A stretch of 64,000 bases of DNA, from assembly GCF_008085905.1 (NCBI RefSeq), contig NZ_VSFF01000009.1, positions 310,001 through 374,000 on the forward strand, given 5' to 3'. This document shows positions 58,662 to 64,000 of this stretch, piece by piece. The DNA is from Actinomadura syzygii. Lineage in GTDB: Bacteria; Actinomycetota; Actinomycetes; Streptosporangiales; Streptosporangiaceae. The notes under the pieces were generated by a model that saw only the letters and a list, made by a program, of their open reading frames with translations, was not told the DNA's origin and ran no database searches. How positions within the stretch are numbered: the stretch's first letter is position 1; each line of letters begins with the position of its first letter. The translations under genes were made by a program, and so were the position numbers.

Positions 58662-59752
58662 GGCGCGTCCTCTGTGCTCGCCTCGTGGACGAGGTCCGTG
58701 AGGCGGGCCAGCACGTCCGGGTTCGTGGACGGCAGCACCCCGTGCCCCAGGTTGAAGATGTGCCCCTCGGCGGTGCGCCCGCGGGCGAGCACGTCGCGGG
58801 CGCGGCGCTCGACGGTCTCCCACGGCGCGAACAGGATCGCCGGGTCGAGGTTGCCCTGCAGCGCCTTGCCGGGGTCGACGCGGGCGACGGCCTCGTCCAG
58901 CGGGACGCGCCAGTCGACGCCGACGACGTCCGCGCCCGCCTCGCCCATCGGGCCGAGCAGCTCGCCCGTCCCGACGCCGAAGTGGATGCGCGGCACGCCG
59001 AGCGGCTCGATCTCGGCGAAGATCCGGCGGGTGTGCGGCAGCACGGACTCGCGGTAGTCCTGCGGGGCGACCGCGCCGACCCACGAGTCGAAGACCTGCA
59101 CGGCGCTCGCCCCGGCCGCGACCTGCACCTTCAGGAACGCGATCGTGAGGTCGGCGAGCCGGGACATGAGGTCGGCCCACAGCTCGGGCTCGCCGTACAT
59201 CATGGCCTTGGTGCGCTCGTGGTTCTTGGACGGCCCGCCCTCGATCAGGTACGAGGCGAGCGTGAACGGGCCGCCCGCGAACCCGATCAGCGGGGTCGCG
59301 CCCAGCTCCCCGACCAGGCCCTGGACGGCCTCAGTCACGTACGGGACGTCGTCCGGGACGAGCGGCCGCAGCCCGGCCAGGCCCGCCGCGTCCCGGATCG
59401 GGTCGGCGATCACCGGCCCGACGCCGGGCTTGATGTCGAGGTCGACGCCGATGGCCTTGAGCGGCACCATGATGTCGCTGTAGAAGACCGCCGCGTCCAC
59501 CCCGTAGCGGCGCACCGGCTGCATCGTGATCTCGACGACCAGGTCGGGCCGGGCGCACGACTCCAGCATCGGGACGCCGTCGCGGACCCGCAGGTACTCC
59601 GGCAGCGACCGGCCCGCCTGCCGCATGAACCACACGGGCGTGTGCGGCACGGGCCGGCGGCGGCAGGCCAGCAGGAAGGGGCTCTCGGCGAGGCCGCCGC
59701 CCTCGGGCGGGCTCGCGTTCGCGTCGTCGGTGCGGGATGCGTCTGCGGTCAC
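58658..59752 (-). CDS. hemE: Uroporphyrinogen decarboxylase
   Basis: A 364-aa cytosolic enzyme removing four carboxyls from uroporphyrinogen III to give coproporphyrinogen III. 'TPVWFMRQAGRSLPEY' (about residues 39-54) is the N-terminal signature with the catalytic Arg residues. 'VFYSDIMVPLKAIGVDLDIK' holds the conserved Asp, and 'GFAGGPFTLASYLIEGG' is the second signature. 'FNLGHGVLPSTNPDVLARL' closes the barrel. GTG 59752 chosen; 130 more open codons upstream are shadow. Feeds CgoX and ChdC. Confidence 0.95.
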   Translation of the reverse strand: MTADASRTDDANASPPEGGGLAESPFLLACRRRPVPHTPVWFMRQAGRSLPEYLRVRDGVPMLESCARPDLVVEITMQPVRRYGVDAAVFYSDIMVPLKAIGVDLDIKPGVGPVIADPIRDAAGLAGLRPLVPDDVPYVTEAVQGLVGELGATPLIGFAGGPFTLASYLIEGGPSKNHERTKAMMYGEPELWADLMSRLADLTIAFLKVQVAAGASAVQVFDSWVGAVAPQDYRESVLPHTRRIFAEIEPLGVPRIHFGVGTGELLGPMGEAGADVVGVDWRVPLDEAVARVDPGKALQGNLDPAILFAPWETVERRARDVLARGRTAEGHIFNLGHGVLPSTNPDVLARLTDLVHEASTEDAP

Positions 59753-59899
59753 CGTGCGATCGTCCCATGGACGGACGGTGGGAAAGCACCCGGTCGCCCC
59801 CCTGAGCGGCACGAACTTCCGGACACGCCGAGCGAAGTCCCGCATTCTGTCACCGGCGCGTGCGAACGTGATGCGTGTCATAGCCGAGGGAGGTCCCCC

Positions 59900-60127
59900 T
59901 TGTACTGTTCCACCTGCGGTGATGAACGTGTGTTCGAGCCACCGCCGTGTCCGGACGGTCATGGCGAGGAATGTCCCGAGCGGGCGTGCGTCGAATGCGG
60001 TTCGGCCGTCCTGGTCGGCTCGGTGGTGACCGCGCCGGTCACCGAGTCCTCGCCCGCCGCCTCCGCCCTCCCCCGAGCGCCCGGCCCGGCCGACCGCCGC
60101 GCCGCCACCGTGCGAGCCGTGGCCTGA
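59900..60127 (+). CDS. Small zinc-ribbon protein with TTG start (75 aa)
   Basis: TTG 59900-59902 preceded by GAGGGAGGT at ideal spacing. Residues 1-45 contain 'YCSTCGDER', 'PPCPDGHGEECPERAC' and 'CVECGSAV', seven Cys and a His in CxxC-type pairs, a probable zinc ribbon. The C-terminal 30 residues are Ala/Pro/Thr-rich. It is divergent from hemE and ahead of the DUF3000 gene. Small proteins of this kind occur beside hemE in other actinomycetes, but no function is assigned. Only TTG fits as start, so gene finders may miss it. Confidence 0.72.
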   Translation: MYCSTCGDERVFEPPPCPDGHGEECPERACVECGSAVLVGSVVTAPVTESSPAASALPRAPGPADRRAATVRAVA

Positions 60128-60281
60128 CCGGCCCGGCCCCCGAGACGAAACCACCTGTGCCGTGCCTGCTTCCCCTCCGCGTCCCCCGGCCGTCGCCCGC
60201 GGCGGCTCCGATGTCCGGCATCACCGACCCGAGTCCCGCCCCCGCACCCGACCACTCCCCCGCACCCAGGCCGGTCCACCC

Positions 60282-60848
60282 ATGAACCCACCTGCGTTCC
60301 AGCGGGCGCTCGACACGCTGCGCGAGATCCTCGACGGGCCCGGCCTCCGGCCGGAGCTCGACCTGGAGGACATGCCCGCCCCGCAGAGCCTCGCGCCGTA
60401 CGCGGCGGCCCTGTCGGGAAGCGTCTACCGCGACGACGACACCGAGATCGCCATGGGCCGCCTCATCGTCCTCTACGATCCCGACGGCCGCGGCGGCTGG
60501 ACGAACGGCTTCCGCGTCGTCGCCTACATCCGCGCCGACCTGGAGCCCGACATCGCCGCCGAGGAGCTGATCGGCACCGTCGCGTGGGACTGGCTGCTCG
60601 AAGCGCTGGAGCCCGCCGGGTTCGCCGGCGTCTCCGGGACGATCACCCGCGCCGTGTCCGAGAGCTTCGGCGACAAGCGGGGCGAGCCGTCCACGACGGA
60701 GCTCGAACTGCGCGCCTCCTGGTCCCCGACCGGCGACGACCTCGCCCCGCACGTGGCGGCGTGGTGCGAGGTGATGTGCACCACGGCGGGTCTCCCGCCG
60801 TCCGGCGTCGCCGCCCTGCCGGACCGCCCTGGCGGCGCGGGCGGTTGA
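60282..60848 (+). CDS. DUF3000 protein
   Basis: A 188-aa soluble protein. 'FQRALDTLREI' at the N-terminus, 'PELDLEDMPAPQSLAPYAAAL', 'GRLIVLYDPDGRGGWTNGFR' and 'VAWDWLLEALEPAGF' match DUF3000, found in actinobacteria next to RNase D and hemE. 'LELRASWSP' and 'HVAAWCEVMCTTAGLPP' end the domain. No TM, no signal. ATG 60282 chosen; sequence upstream is Pro/Arg-rich and lacks a ribosome site. Function unknown, conserved neighbourhood suggests housekeeping. Confidence 0.87.
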   Translation: MNPPAFQRALDTLREILDGPGLRPELDLEDMPAPQSLAPYAAALSGSVYRDDDTEIAMGRLIVLYDPDGRGGWTNGFRVVAYIRADLEPDIAAEELIGTVAWDWLLEALEPAGFAGVSGTITRAVSESFGDKRGEPSTTELELRASWSPTGDDLAPHVAAWCEVMCTTAGLPPSGVAALPDRPGGAGG

Positions 60849-60985
60849 GCGACGTACGGTAGGGGGCGTGACCACAGCGTCCGGAACCGAGGCGGGGGAG
60901 CACACGCGAGCAGGCTGCCGATTTCGTCCGCCGGTGTTCCGCAGGGCCTCGAACGGCTCGTCGATCCGAGGATGAAAAAGGTTCA

Positions 60986-62326
60986 GTGGGAGTGTCCGAA
61001 ACGCGCGCGACCGGGCCCGAGCGGGACGCCGGCGCGGAGAACACGGCCGCGACGCGGCCAGGGACCGTTCCAGAGCAGGCCGTCCGGCCGCCCGAGGGCG
61101 AGTCGGGCGACGGCCCCCCGGCCGTCCCCTTGCTGGAGCCGCGCGAGGGCGTGCCGCCCGTGGTCACCGATGCGGCGGAACTGGAACGTGTCATCGCCGC
61201 GTTCGCCGCGGGATCCGGCCCCGTCGCGGTCGACGCCGAAAGGGCCTCCGGTTACCGGTACGGGCAGCGCGCCTACCTGATCCAGCTCCGCCGCGCGGGC
61301 GCCGGGACCGCGCTGATCGACCCGATCGCCCAGCCCGACCTGTCCGGGCTGGACGCCGCGCTCGCCGACGCCGAGATGGTCCTGCACGCCGCCAACCAGG
61401 ACCTGCCCTGCCTCGCCGAGGTCGGGCTCGTGCCGCGCCGGCTGTTCGACACCGAGCTGGCCGGGCGGCTGCTCGGCTACCCTCGCGTCGGCCTCGGGTC
61501 CATGGTCGAGAACGTCCTCGGCTTCCTGCTGGAGAAGGGGCACTCGGCCGCCGACTGGTCGACCCGCCCCCTCCCGGAGGACTGGCTCCGCTACGCCGCG
61601 CTCGACGTCGAGCTGCTCGTCGAGCTGCGCGACGCCCTCCAGGTCGAGCTGGCGGACGCGGGCAAGCTGGACTGGGCGCTCGAGGAGTTCGCCGCGATCC
61701 TCACCACGCCGCCGAAGCCGCCCCGTCCGGACCCGTGGCGGCGGACGTCCGGCATCCACCGGGTGCGGAACCGGCGGGCGCTCGCCACCGTCCGCGAGCT
61801 GTGGGAGGCCCGCGACAAGATCGCCCGCGAGCGGGACCTGTCCCCCGGCCGGGTGCTCCAGGACGCCGCGATCATCGAGCTGGCGCAGCAGACCCCCGGC
61901 ACGCCCGCCGAGCTGCAGGCCCTGCCGACCATGCGCGGGCGCGGCGCCCGGCGGCACCAGTCCGCGTGGCTGCGTGCCGTCGCCCGCGCCCGCGCGCTGT
62001 CGGACCGCAAGCTGCCGGAGCCGACCGTGCCCGGCGACGGGCCGCCGCCCGCGCACCGCTGGGCCGACCGCGACCCGGAGGCCGCGAAGCGCCTCACCGC
62101 CGCCCGCGCCGTCGTGGCCGGGCTCGCCGAGGAGCACTCCATGCCGTCGGAGAACCTCATGCAGCCCGACTCCGTCCGGCGGCTCGCCTGGACGCCGCCG
62201 GACGAGGCGTCCCCGTCCGCCGTCGCGGCCGTGCTGCACGACCTCGGGGCCCGCCGCTGGCAGATAGAGCTGACCGCTCAACCGATCGCCCGCGCCTTCC
62301 ACCGCTTGGAGCACAAGGAAGGCTGA
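60986..62326 (+). CDS. rnd: Ribonuclease D-like 3'-5' exonuclease with HRDC domain
   Basis: A 446-aa protein. A disordered N-terminus (about 1-60) precedes a DEDD exonuclease: 'VAVDAERASGYRYGQRAYLIQL' (Exo I, D and E), 'LHAANQDLPCL' (Exo II, Asp) and 'YAALDVELLVEL' (Exo III, with Tyr and Asp of the DEDDy type). Two HRDC domains follow ('NRRALATVRELWEARDKIARE', then a second in the last 100 residues), as in RNase D. It trims 3' ends of tRNA precursors and other RNAs. GTG 60986 is the start, or GTG 60992, which has better spacing from AAAAAGG. DUF3000 lies upstream. Confidence 0.92.
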   Translation: MGVSETRATGPERDAGAENTAATRPGTVPEQAVRPPEGESGDGPPAVPLLEPREGVPPVVTDAAELERVIAAFAAGSGPVAVDAERASGYRYGQRAYLIQLRRAGAGTALIDPIAQPDLSGLDAALADAEMVLHAANQDLPCLAEVGLVPRRLFDTELAGRLLGYPRVGLGSMVENVLGFLLEKGHSAADWSTRPLPEDWLRYAALDVELLVELRDALQVELADAGKLDWALEEFAAILTTPPKPPRPDPWRRTSGIHRVRNRRALATVRELWEARDKIARERDLSPGRVLQDAAIIELAQQTPGTPAELQALPTMRGRGARRHQSAWLRAVARARALSDRKLPEPTVPGDGPPPAHRWADRDPEAAKRLTAARAVVAGLAEEHSMPSENLMQPDSVRRLAWTPPDEASPSAVAAVLHDLGARRWQIELTAQPIARAFHRLEHKEG

Positions 62327-62377
62327 GGTTCGCGTTCCGGACATCTTGTCAGGGGCGGGCGAGAGGAACACACTGGC

Positions 62378-62396
62378 TTAGGTTAGGTTTGCCTAA
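62378..62396. promoter_or_regulatory. IdeR/DtxR-type iron box upstream of efeU
   Basis: TTAGGTTAGGTTTGCCTAA, 19 bp, close to the IdeR consensus with both TTAGG/CCTAA ends intact. It lies 31 bp before the efeU start, predicting repression by iron. Partner of the box at 13118-13136. Confidence 0.85.
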
Positions 62397-62426
62397 ACAC
62401 GGGTGTGTGATCAGGAGGAGCGCGCG

Positions 62427-63287
62427 ATGCTACTGGGCAACTTCCTCATCGGGCTGCGAGAAGGGCTCGAGGCCGCCCTGGTCGTGAGCATCCTGATCGC
62501 GTACCTGGTGAAGACCGGCAACCGCGCCGCCCTCCTGCCCGTCTGGACGGGCATCGCGCTCGCCGTCGTCCTCGCCACCGGGTTCGGTATCGCGCTGAGC
62601 GCCGCGTCCTCGGAGATGCAGTTCAAGACCCAGGAGCTGTTCGGCGGCATCCTGTCGATCATCGCGGTCGGGCTCGTCACCTGGATGGTCTTCTGGATGC
62701 GCAAGACGGCCCGCTTCATGAAGGCCGAGCTGGAGGGCAAGCTGGAGGGCGCGCTGAACGTCGGCCCGATCGCGCTCGCCGCCGTCGCCTTCCTCGCGGT
62801 CGGACGCGAGGGCCTGGAGACCGCGCTGTTCCTCTGGACGAACATCTCCAACTCGTCCGAGGGGTCCACGCAGCCGATCATCGGGGCGTTCCTCGGCCTC
62901 GCCGTCGCCGTCGCGCTCGGCTACCTGCTGTACCGCGGCGGCCTCAAGATCAACCTCAAGCGCTTCTTCACCTGGACGGGCGCGGCCCTGATCGTCGTCG
63001 CCGCGGGCGTGTTCGGCTACGGCTTCCACGACCTCCAGGAGGCCGAGGTCTTCCCCGGCCTCGGCTCCGTCGCCATCGAGCCGCACGCCTTCTTCGCCAA
63101 GTTCGGCGACGCGGGCGACTGGTTGCAGACGGTCTTCCAGGGCGTCCTGAACGTCACCCCGCAGGTCACCTGGCTCCAGCTCATCATGTGGGCGGCCTAC
63201 CTGATCTCGGTCATGGCCCTGTTCCTCCGCAGCCCGTCCACCTCCAAGCCCGCCAAGGCCAAGACCAGCGAACCCGTCACGCAGTAA
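62427..63287 (+). CDS. efeU: Iron permease EfeU/Ftr1-like
   Basis: A 286-aa membrane protein with seven TM helices. The two Ftr1 ion-binding motifs are visible: 'LREGLEAALVVSIL' (helix 1, REGLE) and 'VGREGLETALFLW' (helix 4, REGLE), where Arg and Glu carry iron. 'YGFHDLQEAEVFPGL' is the conserved extracellular loop. In other bacteria it works with EfeO (cupredoxin/M75) and EfeB (peroxidase); neither gene follows here, the next gene being unrelated. ATG 62427 has AGGAGGAG. Iron box upstream predicts induction in iron starvation. Confidence 0.93.
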   Translation: MLLGNFLIGLREGLEAALVVSILIAYLVKTGNRAALLPVWTGIALAVVLATGFGIALSAASSEMQFKTQELFGGILSIIAVGLVTWMVFWMRKTARFMKAELEGKLEGALNVGPIALAAVAFLAVGREGLETALFLWTNISNSSEGSTQPIIGAFLGLAVAVALGYLLYRGGLKINLKRFFTWTGAALIVVAAGVFGYGFHDLQEAEVFPGLGSVAIEPHAFFAKFGDAGDWLQTVFQGVLNVTPQVTWLQLIMWAAYLISVMALFLRSPSTSKPAKAKTSEPVTQ

Positions 63288-63290
63288 CTC

Positions 63291-63310
63291 CCAGGGGGGC
63301 GACCCCCTGG
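63291..63310 (+). terminator. Terminator of efeU
   Basis: CCAGGGGG (63291-63298), GCGA loop, CCCCCTGG (63303-63310): perfect 8-bp stem directly after the stop at 63287. The next 130 bp hold a second stem (63408-63436). Confidence 0.8.
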
Positions 63311-63407
63311 AACCCCCGTTGCGACGCGGACGATCCTCACGACGCCGTTGCGGTCTGTCCTGCCTGTCACGGGCGTCTGCTGCGTCGCTCCGGTCGTCCG
63401 CGTCGGC

Positions 63408-63436
63408 GGGTCGGACGGCCTCCGGCCGCCCGACCC
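63408..63436 (-). terminator. Terminator of the 63442 gene
   Basis: GGGTCGGACGGCC (63408-63420) and GGCCGCCCGACCC (63424-63436) pair with one mismatch around a TCC loop, immediately beyond the leftward stop at 63442. Confidence 0.75.
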
Positions 63437-63441
63437 GTGTT

Positions 63442-63879
63442 TCAAAGGTCGGGGAGGGGGTCTCGGGGGAGGCTGTCGCGGGCGAAGATCTCGGCGTCGG
63501 CGGCGTTGACGACCGGGACGTACTCGTCGTCCAGTTCGAAGACGGCGCCGCCGAACTCGAACGAGGCGCCGACGCCGGTCTCCACCGGGCCGATCCGGGT
63601 GCCGCGCGGGTAGCTGCCCCAGACGCTGCGCGGCGTGCCGCGGCTCACCGCGCCGGTGGAGATCACCGCGACCTGGTCGTCGGTGACGACGAAGATGAAA
63701 CCCGCGCCGCCGCCGAAGGCCAGCGCGGGGAAGATGTAGCGGATCTCCCCGTCGATCCCGAGGAACTCCCGGCAGCGCTCCCGGAGCGGGCGTGGCACCG
63801 GCATGGCGTACGAGGCACCTCCCCCAGGTGGAACTTCGGCGGGCCTCGGGGTGAATTTCTGCGGGCCCGTCCCAATCAT
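63442..63879 (-). CDS. Hypothetical protein (145 aa)
   Basis: A soluble beta-rich protein: 'YIFPALAFGGGAGFIFVVTD', 'VAVISTGAVSRGTPRSVWGS', 'IGPVETGVGASFEFGGAVFE' and 'DDEYVPVVNAADAEIFAR'. The regular strand pattern with Gly turns recalls a bacterial PH-like barrel, an inference from texture only. No TM, no Cys in the core except one near the N-terminus. ATG 63879 is the longest start; ATG 63804 (MPVPRPLRERC) has GGGGGAGG about 13 nt upstream and may be the true one. No family recognised. Confidence 0.65.
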   Translation of the reverse strand: MIGTGPQKFTPRPAEVPPGGGASYAMPVPRPLRERCREFLGIDGEIRYIFPALAFGGGAGFIFVVTDDQVAVISTGAVSRGTPRSVWGSYPRGTRIGPVETGVGASFEFGGAVFELDDEYVPVVNAADAEIFARDSLPRDPLPDL

Positions 63880-63907
63880 GCACCGGTTCGTCGGAACGTC
63901 GCCAGAC

Positions 63908-64000
63908 TCAGACCGCGGCCAGCGCGAGCGTCGGCGGGAGCCGCGCCGCGCGCATCGCCGGGTACAGCCCGGCGGCCGTGCCGATCGCGAGGGTCGCGGC
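63908..64000 (-). CDS. C-terminal end of FtsX/MacB-type ABC permease (partial)
   Basis: Only the last 30 residues are in the window: a hydrophobic 'ATLAIGTAAGLYPAMRAARL' followed by 'PPTLALAAV' and stop. 'AGLYPAxRAARLxPxxAL' is the hallmark ending of FtsX-domain (MacB-like) export permeases, which work with a LolD/MacB-type ATPase, probably encoded to the right of the window. Confidence 0.7.
   Translation of the reverse strand, partial: AATLAIGTAAGLYPAMRAARLPPTLALAAV

Noticed and set aside
60867..60974. Short GTG ORF between DUF3000 and RNase D
   Set aside because: 35 codons, weak initiation context and no recognisable motif.

Overview
The window is a very GC-rich (roughly 73-75% by eye) actinobacterial chromosome segment. 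A WhiB-type regulator, two IdeR/DtxR-type iron boxes, coproporphyrin-route haem genes, frequent GTG/TTG starts, ATGA/GTGA stop-start overlaps and two methyltransferases of the PF04672 type point to a filamentous actinomycete. A Streptosporangiales genus such as Actinomadura fits, but this placement is inference. No rRNA, tRNA, CRISPR array, insertion sequence or recognisable integrase was seen.

Layout. 1-665: end of a GDSL hydrolase gene. 666-3939: a small accessory block (jelly-roll-like protein, two short unknown genes, a possible 37-aa gene, an HTH/helical-repeat regulator) bounded by a perfect 21-bp direct repeat. The repeat forms the 3' ends of both flanking host genes. 3942-9181: DNA polymerase A-like protein, DUF4234 membrane protein, metallophosphoesterase, diacylglycerol kinase-like enzyme. 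9217-13039: AGPS-like flavoprotein, TetR regulator and GlpD, in the same neighbourhood as Mycobacterium tuberculosis Rv2249c-Rv2252. 13118-14552: iron-box-controlled sucrase/ferredoxin-like protein, then WhiB. 14864-17981: phosphoribosyltransferase, a phosphotriesterase-family protein lacking several metal ligands, and a YihY/BrkB membrane protein. 18293-22159: small Cys-rich protein, cysteine leader peptide with hairpin, then sulfite reductase, zinc-ribbon protein, CysH and sirohydrochlorin chelatase (assimilatory sulfate reduction). 22165-24710: DUF1707/LiaF-like protein and AidB. 24707-29855: ribose-type ABC transporter translationally coupled to a PF04672 methyltransferase, plus a second methyltransferase. 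29966-36496: DUF4262, GNAT, GlgX, membrane protein, two convergent overlapping RibD-C reductases, ATP-dependent DNA ligase. 36548-40867: Tat-exported PhoD phosphatase and a HelD-like RNA polymerase-associated helicase.

40881-45280 is the most interesting locus. It is a five-gene minus-strand operon encoding a two-TM coiled-coil protein, a one-TM exported-domain protein, a TerY/YegL-like vWA protein, a PP2C phosphatase and a kinase-fold protein. This is a 'TerY-P triad' joined to a two-component membrane module whose architecture recalls, without proven homology, ZorA/ZorB-type motor pairs. 45481-48201: GntR regulator and leuA with a Leu-codon leader peptide and attenuator-like hairpins. 48278-54653: secreted S15 peptidase, Tat-exported flavin amine oxidase, MBL-fold hydrolase, LigD-type polymerase (partner of the ligase at 35405 for end joining) and MsrB. 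54666-60848: anchored protein, ChdC, CgoX/HemY, DUF4349 lipoprotein, HemE, TTG-started zinc ribbon and DUF3000. 60986-64000: RNase D, iron-box-controlled EfeU/Ftr1 permease, an unknown protein and the end of an FtsX-type permease.

Functional links: siroheme chelatase feeds sulfite reductase, which with CysH reduces sulfate. HemE, CgoX and ChdC are three steps of one haem route. The two iron boxes tie the sucrase/ferredoxin-like protein and EfeU to one iron regulon. The ligase and polymerase would act together with a Ku protein encoded outside the window.
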